Shown: positions 44,389 through 52,522 of the stretch, piece by piece
How the letters are laid out: every line of letters begins with the position of its first letter
How positions within the stretch are numbered: the stretch's first letter is position 1
Assembly (NCBI RefSeq): GCF_043945595.1
Contig: NZ_JBIFNP010000001.1
Coordinates: 620,001-684,000 of the forward strand
Source: Paenibacillus_S sp043945595
GTDB taxonomy: Bacteria > Bacillota > Bacilli > Paenibacillales > NBRC-103111
DNA: 64,000 bases
Direction: 5' to 3'
The notes under the pieces: generated by a model
Database searches by the model: none
Seen by the model: only the letters and a program-made list of their open reading frames with translations
Told to the model about the DNA's origin: nothing
Made by a program: the position numbers and the translations under genes

Positions 44389-45288
44389 ATGTATCCCGTT
44401 TACCCGTATTACAGCCATGAAATGAAGTGCGAGCAGCAGCCCATTTCGTTTCCGCCGCAGCATCAGGACCGCCAGCCCGGTCTGGAATATTTGATGACGC
44501 CGCGGCCGATATTCGATAATCCGGCCTATAAGGGCAGCGGCAAGCTGCTCAATAAGGTGGCGATCGTGACCGGAGGCGACAGCGGTATCGGCCGGGCGGC
44601 GACGGTAGGCTTTGCCAAGGAAGGTGCGGACGTCGCCATCGTGTACCTGTATGAGCAGCAGGATGCGGAAGAAACGAAGCGGGCGGTTGAATATTACGGC
44701 CGCAGGTGCCTGCTGATCTGCGGAGATTTGCGCCAGGAGGCTTTTGCCGCGGAGGTCGTACAGCGGACGCTGCAAACGTTCGGACAGCTGAACGTGCTGG
44801 TTATGAATCAAGGCGTTCAATTTCCGCAGAAGAGCATTATGGATATTACGGCGGAGCAGCTGGACGATACATTCCGCACGAACATTTATCCGATGTTCTA
44901 TCTGACGAAGGCGGCGCTGCCTTATCTTCAGCCGGGAAGCTCCATCATCAGCACGGCCTCGATTACCGCTTATCAGGGAAGCAAGCTGCTCGTGGATTAC
45001 TCATCGACGAAGGGAGCCATCGTGTCCTTCACCCGGTCTTTGTCGCTGCAGCTGTCAGAGCGGGGCATTCGCGTGAATGCGGTAGCGCCGGGGCCGATCT
45101 GGACGCCGCTGATCGTGTCGAGCTACGATGCGGAATACGTCAAAACATTCGGCCTGGACACCCCGATGAAAAGAGCCGGGCAGCCGTTCGAGCTGGCGCC
45201 GACGTATATTTACCTCGCCTCCGACGATTCGGGCTTTGTTTCGGGACAGGTGCTGCACGTCAATGGGGGATCGATTACGGAAACGTAA
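44389..45288 (+). CDS. Short-chain dehydrogenase/reductase (YdaD/GsiB-group type)
   Basis: This 299-residue classical SDR has an N-terminal extension (about 45 residues, Tyr/Pro-rich) typical of the general-stress YdaD/YhdF group. The NAD(P) motif TGGDSGIGR lies near residue 60; the NQG variant of NAG, the serine in SSIISTASITAYQG and the YxxxK pair in DYSSTKGA complete the active site. The C-terminal GSITET is also typical. ATG 44389 follows AAAGGAGGG; an in-frame codon at 44287 lies inside the MarR operator and is rejected. It is transcribed divergently from marR and may be under its control. Substrate unknown. Confidence 0.9.
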   Translation: MYPVYPYYSHEMKCEQQPISFPPQHQDRQPGLEYLMTPRPIFDNPAYKGSGKLLNKVAIVTGGDSGIGRAATVGFAKEGADVAIVYLYEQQDAEETKRAVEYYGRRCLLICGDLRQEAFAAEVVQRTLQTFGQLNVLVMNQGVQFPQKSIMDITAEQLDDTFRTNIYPMFYLTKAALPYLQPGSSIISTASITAYQGSKLLVDYSSTKGAIVSFTRSLSLQLSERGIRVNAVAPGPIWTPLIVSSYDAEYVKTFGLDTPMKRAGQPFELAPTYIYLASDDSGFVSGQVLHVNGGSITET

Positions 45289-45663
45289 AGCGACCGGCGC
45301 GCAAGCGCCGCGGCCGGTATAATCCGACAACAAACGGTATGTCCTCTTTCACTCCCCAGCTGCTTTGAGAAGGGAGAAGCTCTATCCCAAAGCAGCCTTC
45401 GGGCAGTGAGAAGGGGCTACGATGAGTTAATAGAGTGACGGCCGGAAGCTTCGCTGGGTGGGGAAGCTGCGAAGCTGCCTCTCAACCAAGAGGTCCTTTT
45501 TAAAGCCGGCAGATCGACATCATCCTTGGCTGTAATAAGAGTAGAAAAGTCGGGATTAGCTCGAAATTCGTCAAATTTTAGCGAATAAGCTCGAAACGAA
45601 GGGCAGGTCCCATGTAAGGTTAAGCGTTTTACCAAAAATTAATATCTAGTTTACAAAAACCTG

Positions 45664-45692
45664 TTGTATCCCTAAACGACCCTATGTATAAT
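45664..45692 (+). promoter_or_regulatory. Promoter of the LacI-sugar ABC cluster
   Basis: TTGTAT (45664-45669), a 17-bp spacer and a perfect TATAAT (45687-45692). Two operator palindromes follow immediately downstream. Confidence 0.75.
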
Positions 45693-45706
45693 AGGCAACA
45701 TAAGGA

Positions 45707-45736
45707 ATTAAACCGGTTTAATTAAAGCGGTTTAAT
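45707..45736. promoter_or_regulatory. Overlapping LacI-type operators
   Basis: ATTAAACCGGTTTAAT (45707-45722) is a perfect 16-bp palindrome. ATTAAAGCGGTTTAAT (45721-45736) repeats it, sharing two bases, with centres 14 bp apart. They lie between promoter and the LacI gene at 45771, implying autoregulation. The core differs from the iol operator (TTAAGCGCTTAA), so the two LacI proteins probably have separate sites. Confidence 0.7.
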
Positions 45737-45770
45737 GATTACCGTTTGGGGAAGAAAGGGGGGAGGCGCT

Positions 45771-46783
45771 ATGGCTACCATTGATGATGTTGCCAAGCTC
45801 GCCGGGGTTTCTAAGGGACCGTGTCCAGCGTGTTCAGTAAAAAGAGACCGATCAGCAAGGAAGTAACCGAGCGGGTGCTCGAGGTGGCCAAAGAGCTGGG
45901 ATACTACCCGAATCACATTGCCAGAAGCTTGGCGATCCGGAAGACGATGATTGCCGGATTGAAGATGCCGATTGCGAAGGACGGCGTCATGTCGCAGTTT
46001 GAGATTCAGATGATCAACGGGGTTATTAAGGAATGCTCAAGTCATGGATACCGGGTGCTGCTGGATACACTGCCCGAGCATGACGATCCGAACCAGTTTT
46101 CGACTGATCCGGTGGACGGTATGATTATGTTTAATCCGCGTAAGCATGACGCCCGTATTGCAAGATACGAGCAGATGGGAATTCCGCTGGTGCTTGTCGG
46201 CCGTCCGGACCCGCCCGATATGGCGGTCAGCTATGTGGACAACAACAACACGCATCTCTCGTACGAGGTCGGCGATTATTTGCTCCGCAGCGGGCATACC
46301 TCCGTTCTTTTCCTGAACGCATCGTCCGATATGACGGTGGCTTATGACAGGGAGAGCGGCTTGGCGGAAGCGTTTGAGCGCCATGGTTTGCAGCTGCACA
46401 AGGAGTATGTGATCAACTATTCCCGCAAGCTCCACGCAAGCCCGGCCGAATACGGGTATATGTCCATTCGGAACACGTTCCGCAGGCTCAGCTACACAGC
46501 AGTGATCACCGATACCGACCGTGTAGCGCTGGGCGTGTTCAGGGCCGCGAGGGAGCTGAACATCGACATTCCCGGCGAGCTGTCCGTCATTGCCTTGAGC
46601 AATGATACGAAGCTTGCGCAAGAAATGGTGCCGAAGCTGACTTCGGTGGAGCTGTCCGCCGAGAAGCTGGGAGCCGAGGCTGCGCAGCTGCTGATTGAGA
46701 AAATGAAGGATCCCTCCGTCGTACGCCACCATATCGTGCAGGCGGAGCTGGTGTACAGAGATTCCTGCAGGCAGCTGAGATAG
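45771..46783 (+). pseudogene. LacI family transcriptional regulator, frameshifted
   Basis: The joined product is about 337 residues. ATIDDVAKLAGVSKGT starts the LacI helix-turn-helix, continuing VSSVFSKKRPISKEVTERV and the hinge YYPNHIARSLA, then the sugar-binding effector domain ending in ELVYRDSCRQLR. The frame is lost near 45818, where one A is missing (GGACC for GGAACC); this removes most of the DNA-binding domain from the downstream frame. ATG 45771 follows GGGGGGAGGCGCT. It heads the cluster of binding protein, permeases and hydrolases. Confidence 0.85.
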
Positions 46784-46909
46784 ACGGCAATCCGCAGCGC
46801 AGGAGGTCTGCAGGGCGAAAGCGAACAAGATGGGGACCGCTTCGAGAGAGGCTCCTCATTTTGCTTGAATGAACCTAGTGCTTTGTCGGCAAGGGACAAG
46901 AACGTATTT

Positions 46910-46923
46910 TGAAAGCGCTTTAT
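46910..46923 (+). promoter_or_regulatory. Candidate cre (CcpA) site before the binding-protein gene
   Basis: TGAAAGCGCTTTAT matches the cre core and shares 13 identical bases with the site at 10305-10317. It lies 33 bases before the lipoprotein start. Carbon-catabolite control of the transporter is a reasonable inference. Confidence 0.55.
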
Positions 46924-46955
46924 TAAGATTTCGTAAATCCGGGAGGGTACAATCG

Positions 46956-48384
46956 ATGAGAAAAGCAAATGTAGTCAGTACGATGATGGCCTTGATTCTG
47001 GTGTGCGGCGTCGCAGCCGGCTGCTCCGACAGCGGCAATTCCGCGTCTGCCCCCACCAATACGTCCGATGCTTCCAAAGGGCAGGAGAAGAAGGAAGAGC
47101 GCACGCTCAAAATCATGTCTGGAGTCATCGGCGGGAAGACGCCGGAAGAAAACACGCTTTTTGAAAAGGAGATTGAGCGCTTAACCGGCATCAAGGCAAA
47201 GCTGGACAAGCCGGCTTCCGACTACGATCAGAAGCTGCTGGCGGCCATTGCCTCCGGCGAAAAATTCGACCTGCTGCAAATCAGCAAGGAGAAGATGAAC
47301 CTGTTTATCGAGCAGGGGGTCATTTCCCCGCTGACGGATCAGGTGAAAGCATCCAAGGTGCTGCAGGATCCCGACGTACTGCCTCCGCAGGAATGGGATC
47401 AGGTGAAGACGAAGGACGGCAAAATTTATGGCGTCTTCACCAAATTCCAAGGCGGTACGATGCCGATCGTGCGCAATGACTGGCTGAAAAAGCTGAATCT
47501 GCCCGAGCCGAAGACGCTGGACGATTACTACAAGGTATTGAAGGCCTTCACTGAGCAGGATCCGGACGGCAACGGCAAAAAGGACACCTACGGCCTCAGC
47601 ACGGCCGGTACTTACGAGCTGCAAGGCTTCTTCAGCGCAGCGGGCTTGAAACAGCGTTACGTAGAGAAGGACGGCAAGCTCGATGTGCCGTATTCGACGG
47701 ACGCGGCGATTCCGGTATACGAATGGCTGAACAAGCTGTACAAGGAAGGCATTCTCGACCCGAACTTTGCCACCAACGACACCGGCAAAATGCGCAACCT
47801 GTTCCTGACCGACCGCGTAGGGATGATCACTTATTGGGATGCCTGGGTCGGCATGCTGAACAATACGAGAAAGCAGCAGGATGCGAATACGGCGTTTGAA
47901 GCGAAGGGACTTCCCGGCGTCGTAGGCTCCGAACGGCAATTACATGCTGCGTCGCGGCGATCCGGACGTATGGGTTATTCCGGTAAATGCCGAGCATCCG
48001 AAAACAGCCTTCGAATTCATCGAATGGTGGCATTCCAAAGACGGGATCGTTCTGGGCAGCATGGGCATCAAGGACAATGACTATACCGAGAACGGCGGCA
48101 AATATGAGCTGACCAAAACCGGTCAGGAGCATGCCATGGACCACGGCGTACCGTTCTGGTACAACAAAAAGTTCCAAAATCCGTTCGGCTTGCTGCCTGG
48201 CGTGAAGGAAGCGCAGGATCTCGTGATCAAATACGGTTCCCTGGAGCTGACACCGCCGAAATGGGCGGATGCCGAGAAAATCATCAACGAATATACCTTT
48301 AAAGCGATTCAAGGCGATATGCCGGCTGCCGATGCCGTGAAGAAAATGCGTGAGCAGCTGAAAGCGAACAAGCTGATCGACTAG
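46956..48384 (+). pseudogene. Extracellular solute-binding lipoprotein (LplA-like), frameshifted
   Basis: The joined product is about 475 residues. The lipoprotein signal ends in VAAGC (Cys23), followed by a Ser/Thr/Lys linker and a family 1 solute-binding fold (DQDPDGNGKKDTYGLST-type calcium-like loop near 205; IPVNAEHPKTAFEFIEWW near 340). It should capture an oligosaccharide or sugar derivative outside the cell for the permeases that follow. The frame changes near 47932, where one extra A is present; removing it gives VVGSDGNYMLRRGDPDVWV. ATG 46956 follows GGGAGGG. A weak hairpin separates it from the LacI gene. Confidence 0.85.
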
Positions 48385-48398
48385 ACGAAAAGATTCAA

Positions 48399-48456
48399 GC
48401 GGGAGATACGGGGAGATACGGCTGTACACATATTTAGCGTAAATCGTATCTCCCGC
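48399..48456 (+). promoter_or_regulatory. Intercistronic hairpin between binding protein and permease
   Basis: GCGGGAGATACG (48399-48410) pairs perfectly with CGTATCTCCCGC (48445-48456); GGGAGATACG is also directly repeated at 48411-48420, allowing an alternative pairing. There is no T tail. Such structures commonly stabilise the 3' end of binding-protein mRNA and reduce permease expression. Confidence 0.6.
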
Positions 48457-48484
48457 ACTTATCCTATTGCAGGCAAGGTGGTGG

Positions 48485-49366
48485 ATGAAATTGAAAGCCG
48501 TATGGAAGTTTAGATCGCTTTATCTCATGATGATTCCTATCATGGCCTATTTTGCCATATTTTCTTATTATCCGCTTGTGCGCGGCTTGACGATCAGCTT
48601 TCAGGATTTCCGGCTTATCGGCAACAGGCCGTTTATCGGGTTTCAGAATTACGGCACGGTGCTGAAGGACAGCTCCTTCTGGCATGTGCTGGAGAACACG
48701 CTGCTGCTGGGCGGAGGCACGCTGATTATCGGCTTTATCATGCCTATTTTGTTAGCGTTATCGTTGAATGAAGTATTCTCGACCTGGTTCAAGAAAGTAA
48801 CCCAAATGGTCGTCTATTTGCCCCACTTGTTTTCCTGGGTCGTCGTAGGCGGCATGTGGATTATGATGCTTTCTCCCGATACGGGAATCGTCAACCAGCT
48901 CTTGAAGCTGCTCGGCTCGGATAAGCCGATTGCATTCATGTCGAGCGAAAGCTACGCGCGGTGGGTGATGATTTTAACCTCCGTATGGAAGGAAATGGGC
49001 TTCACGTGCATCTTGTATTTGGCCGCCATCGTATCGATCAACCCGGCGCTGTATGAAGCGGCGCGCATCGACGGCGCAAACCGCTGGCAGCTGGTGAGGT
49101 TCGTTACGCTACCGTCGCTCGTCACCACGATGAAGGTGGTTGTGATGCTGAACGTGCTCGGCATTCTGCGCATGTTCGACCAAATTTTCGTCATGCGCAA
49201 CGGCGCCATCGCCAAATCGGTGGACGTGCTGATGATGTACACGTATCAGAAGGGGATTATGGAATTCAAGATCGGCGTGGCTACGGCCGCCGGATTTTTA
49301 GTTATTGTGGCTACGCTGCTCATCACGTTTATTACCAGAGCCATCATTCGTTATGACGAGGGGTGA
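48485..49366 (+). CDS. ABC sugar permease (LplB-like)
   Basis: This protein of about 293 residues has six predicted membrane segments. The N-terminal YLMMIPIMAYFAIFSYYPLVRGLTISFQDF is typical of LplB-type permeases, and the EAA loop (YEAARIDGANRWQLVRFVTLPSL, about residue 195) that docks the ATPase is well conserved. ATG 48485 follows AAGGTGG; an upstream in-frame TTG lacks such a site. It forms a transporter with the next gene and the lipoprotein before. No ATPase gene lies in this cluster, as is common for LplABC-type systems that share an MsmX-like ATPase. Confidence 0.9.
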   Translation: MKLKAVWKFRSLYLMMIPIMAYFAIFSYYPLVRGLTISFQDFRLIGNRPFIGFQNYGTVLKDSSFWHVLENTLLLGGGTLIIGFIMPILLALSLNEVFSTWFKKVTQMVVYLPHLFSWVVVGGMWIMMLSPDTGIVNQLLKLLGSDKPIAFMSSESYARWVMILTSVWKEMGFTCILYLAAIVSINPALYEAARIDGANRWQLVRFVTLPSLVTTMKVVVMLNVLGILRMFDQIFVMRNGAIAKSVDVLMMYTYQKGIMEFKIGVATAAGFLVIVATLLITFITRAIIRYDEG

Positions 49367-49376
49367 GAACGACCGT

Positions 49377-50246
49377 ATGAAATCGAACAATCCGCATACC
49401 GGATGGGCAAGCCGCTCGTTCGATACATTGAACATTTTACTGCTGTTAATTACGGTGGCCACCATGGTCATCCCATTCTTGAACACATTCGCATTGGCAT
49501 TTTCGACGAACTTTGCTTCGATGCAGCCGGGCATTGTACTTTTTCCAAAAGAATTCAGCATCGAGGGTTTTTCCACCGTGTGGAACCGGATGCAGCTGTA
49601 TATTCCTTTCGTCAATAACATTATCGTTACCGTAGTAGGTACCGTCGGTCATGTGCTTCTCTGCTCCATGGCGGGGTATGTGCTTGTACAGCAGGGCCTG
49701 CCGGGCAAAAAGTGGATGGTATCCCTCATTCTGCTGACGATGACGATTCCGGGCGAAGCGATCATGATCCCGCTGTATGTGGTCAATAAGGAGCTCGGAT
49801 TGTTAAACACTTTGACGTCGCTTATTCTATCCGGCCTCGTCTCCGGATTCAGCATATTGCTTATGCGTAATTTCTTTATGACCGTTCCTTCGGAAATGGG
49901 CGAATCGGCGCGCATCGACGGTGCCGGCGATTTTCGGATTTTCGTCACGATGTATTTGCCGCTTGCGAGCGCAGGCTTGGCCACCGTGTCGCTGTTCGAG
50001 TTCGTCAGCCGTTGGAACCAGTTTACTCCGGCGCTGCTCTATATTAACGATCATGCGAAGTACACGCTGCAAATCGCGCTGAAATCGCTTATTATCGACA
50101 CCGATTCGACCTCGAGCAACTTCGTCATTACGACGAACGTTCGGATGGCGGGTATTGTCATTGCGCTTATTCCTTTAATTATCATTTATCCTTATGTGCA
50201 AAAATATTTCGTCAAAGGCATTATGGTCGGCGCCAACAAGGAGTAG
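49377..50246 (+). CDS. ABC sugar permease (YtcP/LplC-like)
   Basis: This 289-residue integral membrane protein is the second permease. The N-terminus contains FDTLNILLLLITVATMVIPFLNTFALAFS, and the EAA loop reads GESARIDGAGDFRIFVTMYLPLA. C-terminal YPYVQKYFVKGIMVGANKE is typical of the YtcP/LplC group. ATG 49377 follows GAGGGGTGAG and begins 10 bases after the first permease ends, so the two are translated together. Confidence 0.9.
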   Translation: MKSNNPHTGWASRSFDTLNILLLLITVATMVIPFLNTFALAFSTNFASMQPGIVLFPKEFSIEGFSTVWNRMQLYIPFVNNIIVTVVGTVGHVLLCSMAGYVLVQQGLPGKKWMVSLILLTMTIPGEAIMIPLYVVNKELGLLNTLTSLILSGLVSGFSILLMRNFFMTVPSEMGESARIDGAGDFRIFVTMYLPLASAGLATVSLFEFVSRWNQFTPALLYINDHAKYTLQIALKSLIIDTDSTSSNFVITTNVRMAGIVIALIPLIIIYPYVQKYFVKGIMVGANKE

Positions 50247-50294
50247 CCTGACGTCAATTCAGTTCATATGAATCCGCGAGGAGAACGGAAAGGA

Positions 50295-51620
50295 ATGGAA
50301 AAGACGATGAACGAACGTACATCCAGCACATCGACGGCCGTTTATACACGGCGCATTACGCATGAGGAGCAGAGCAGCTATATCGAGGTTCCCTTTGATA
50401 TGCCCGACCAGGTGGAGGAGGTGCATGTCACTTACCGCGTGGAATCGTTCGGCGAGCCTAAAGCGGTCATTGATTTGGGCGTCAGAGACACACGCCGGGT
50501 TAGAGGCTGGAGCGGCGGCGCGCGCACGGAATTCCGGATCGGACGGGAAAAAGCGACGCCGGGCTATATCCCCGGCGAGCTGACCCCCGGCAAGTGGGCG
50601 GTGCTTCACAATGCTTATAAGGTGCCGCAGGAGGGCTGCGAGGTGACGGTTACCGTCGAATTCCGCTTTCTGGGCGGGCGCTGGCTCAAGGGCGATCTGC
50701 ATACGCACAGCGTCCACAGCGACGGCACCTTTACGCTGGAGGAGAATGCAGCCATCATGGAAGAGCTCGGCTGCGATTTCATCGCGATGACGGACCATAA
50801 TGCGGTCAGCCAGAACCTGGCCTATCCCCGCAATACGAAGGTCGTGATGATTCCGGGTATGGAATTTACAACCAATTTCGGGCACAGCAATTTCCTTGGC
50901 GTTACCGATCCGCTGGATGATTTTCGGGTAAGCGGCCAGCAGGACGTGAACGAACGGCTGCAGACGGCGAGGGAGCGGGGCGCGAAAATCGTGCTCAACC
51001 ACCCTCACTGCGATTTCTGCCCGTGGGAGTGGGATTTTGCCGTCGATCACGACTGGGTCGAGGTGTGGAACGGGCCGTGGTCGGCCCGCAATGAGCGGAC
51101 ACTGGCCTGGTGGCAGGAGCAGCTGGCAGGCGGACGCAGGCTGGTGGCGATCGGAGGCAGCGATACGCACCGTCCCGACCCGTTCGTGAAGCACGCGATG
51201 CCATGCACCTGGGTGTACGCCGAGTGCAAGACGGCGCAAGGCATCCTTGACGGGATCGGCCGGGGCCATGTCAGCATCAGCTGCGCGCCGGAAGGGCCGT
51301 TCCTGGAGCTGAGCTGCGGGGAAGGAGCCTACCGGACGGGAGACGCCGTTCCTGCCGGAAAAGCGGGAGGCGGGCTGAAGCTTGCGGCGGAGGGCCTGCA
51401 GCCCGGAGACCGGATTCGCTGGATCCATGACAGCGGATTGGTGAAGGAAGTGCGCTGCGGAGAGCCTGGCGCAGGAGATTGGCAGGAAGAGGGCCTGCGA
51501 CTGGATTTGGATGCCCAGGCTGAGGCACGGTTTTACCGTGTTGAGGTTTGGCGGCATTTCACCGAGACCGGTACCGAGCTTCTGGCGGCATTGACGAATC
51601 CGATCTACATGGAAAGGTAA
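50295..51620 (+). CDS. CehA/McbA-type PHP-domain metallohydrolase
   Basis: This protein of about 441 residues has three parts. An N-terminal beta-sandwich (about 15-130) precedes the PHP phosphoesterase domain with KGDLHTHSVHSDG (metal ligands, about 135), MTDHNAV, GMEFTT, NHPHCDF and GGSDTH (about 290); a beta-rich C-terminus follows. PHP proteins cleave phosphoesters with a tri-metal site, and CehA/McbA relatives act on small organic esters. There is no signal peptide, so a cytoplasmic substrate imported by the adjacent transporter is likely. The start is ambiguous among ATG 50268, 50295 and 50307; 50295 is behind AGGAG. A second PHP gene lies at 62546. Confidence 0.85.
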   Translation: MEKTMNERTSSTSTAVYTRRITHEEQSSYIEVPFDMPDQVEEVHVTYRVESFGEPKAVIDLGVRDTRRVRGWSGGARTEFRIGREKATPGYIPGELTPGKWAVLHNAYKVPQEGCEVTVTVEFRFLGGRWLKGDLHTHSVHSDGTFTLEENAAIMEELGCDFIAMTDHNAVSQNLAYPRNTKVVMIPGMEFTTNFGHSNFLGVTDPLDDFRVSGQQDVNERLQTARERGAKIVLNHPHCDFCPWEWDFAVDHDWVEVWNGPWSARNERTLAWWQEQLAGGRRLVAIGGSDTHRPDPFVKHAMPCTWVYAECKTAQGILDGIGRGHVSISCAPEGPFLELSCGEGAYRTGDAVPAGKAGGGLKLAAEGLQPGDRIRWIHDSGLVKEVRCGEPGAGDWQEEGLRLDLDAQAEARFYRVEVWRHFTETGTELLAALTNPIYMER

Positions 51621-51631
51621 GGGAATGGGAT

Positions 51632-52423
51632 ATGAAATGTACCGTGATGACATTTAATTTAAGATATGATAACCCGAACGACGGGGCGGACGCATGGCCG
51701 CACCGGGTCGACAACGTGGCGGAGACGATACGTGAGCACAGCCCGCTTGTCGTCGGCACACAGGAGGGCTACCTGGCTATGCTGACCGCGCTTGATGAGC
51801 AGTTGGATGGCTATACTTGGATAGGGCAAGGACGCTTCGGCGGTCACGAGAACGAGCATTGCGCGATATTTTACAAGGAGCACGAGCTGGAGCTAAGGGA
51901 TCACGGACAGTTCTGGCTGTCGGAAACGCCGGAGGAAGCTGCGTCCAAGAGCTGGGACAGCATGTTCCCGAGAGTATGCACCTGGGCGCACTTCATCCAT
52001 CACGAGACAGGGAAAGCCTTTCTCGTTTATAACACCCATCTCGATCACTACGCTCAAGCTGCAAGGGACCACGGCAGCAAGGTGATCTGGAAGCGGATCG
52101 TTTCCCACAAGGAAGAGTTCGGTCTGCCTGTGGTGCTGCTGGGCGACTTCAACAGTACGCCGGGCGATCTGCCGATCCGGTTCCTGCGCGGAGAAACGGC
52201 GTTCGAAGGGCATCAAACATGGCTGAAGGACGCCTATGCGGCATTGCCCGGAGCCATCGGATTAACGGCCCACAGCTTCCAGGGCGGCAGCGATGGGGAG
52301 CCGATCGATTATATTTTCGTATCGCCGGACGTTGAAGTGCTGTCCACGGCGGTTGAACGCCGGCATTTCGGAGGACGCTATCCGTCCGATCATTACCCGA
52401 TTGTAAGCCGGGTGAGCCTATAG
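51632..52423 (+). CDS. Endonuclease/exonuclease/phosphatase family protein
   Basis: This protein of about 263 residues has the metal-dependent EEP fold shared by exonuclease III, sphingomyelinases and inositol-polyphosphate 5-phosphatases. Motifs are MTFNLRYDNP at the start, GTQEG (metal Glu, about 43), NTHLDHYAQAARDHG (about 132), LLGDFNSTP (about 169) and the C-terminal SDHYPIVSRV. No signal peptide is present. Small free-standing members of this type are usually phosphodiesterases or phosphatases acting on small molecules. ATG 51632 follows TAAGGGA and is 11 bases after the PHP gene, so the two hydrolases are co-expressed. Confidence 0.85.
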   Translation: MKCTVMTFNLRYDNPNDGADAWPHRVDNVAETIREHSPLVVGTQEGYLAMLTALDEQLDGYTWIGQGRFGGHENEHCAIFYKEHELELRDHGQFWLSETPEEAASKSWDSMFPRVCTWAHFIHHETGKAFLVYNTHLDHYAQAARDHGSKVIWKRIVSHKEEFGLPVVLLGDFNSTPGDLPIRFLRGETAFEGHQTWLKDAYAALPGAIGLTAHSFQGGSDGEPIDYIFVSPDVEVLSTAVERRHFGGRYPSDHYPIVSRVSL

Positions 52424-52433
52424 TGAAAGCAAA

Positions 52434-52481
52434 TACGAGAGAGCGGGATGCGGGGCAAAACGAAGCATTCGCTCTCGTTTA
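52434..52481 (+). promoter_or_regulatory. Intercistronic hairpin before the DUF5054 gene
   Basis: ACGAGAGAGCG near 52434 pairs with CGCTCTCGT ending near 52481, with an A-rich loop and a short T run after. It resembles the intercistronic hairpin at 48399-48456 and may act as a weak terminator or mRNA stabiliser. Confidence 0.45.
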
Positions 52482-52522
52482 CAGCTTCCCGCACTTTTTG
52501 CATAAGAGAAGGAGATAGAAGA

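Larger units (their letters stand above)
45293..45770. other. Intergenic region with hairpins, no gene seen
   Basis: After the dehydrogenase, ACCGGC...GCCGGT (45293-45318) can form a GC-rich hairpin without a T tail. GCTGCTTTG (from 45359) pairs with CAAAGCAGC (to 45396). From there to 45663 no convincing gene is visible; a minus-strand frame at 45417-45635 has no start context and no recognisable domain. The region ends with the promoter and operators of the next gene. Confidence 0.5.

Noticed and set aside
45417..45635. 72-codon minus-strand frame in the intergenic region
   Set aside because: It has no ribosome site, domain or operon context; the DNA looks like non-coding sequence with small inverted repeats.
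50259..51653. 464-codon minus-strand frame opposite the PHP gene
   Set aside because: The PHP motifs on the plus strand fix the coding sense; the antisense frame covers nearly the same interval without any family signal.
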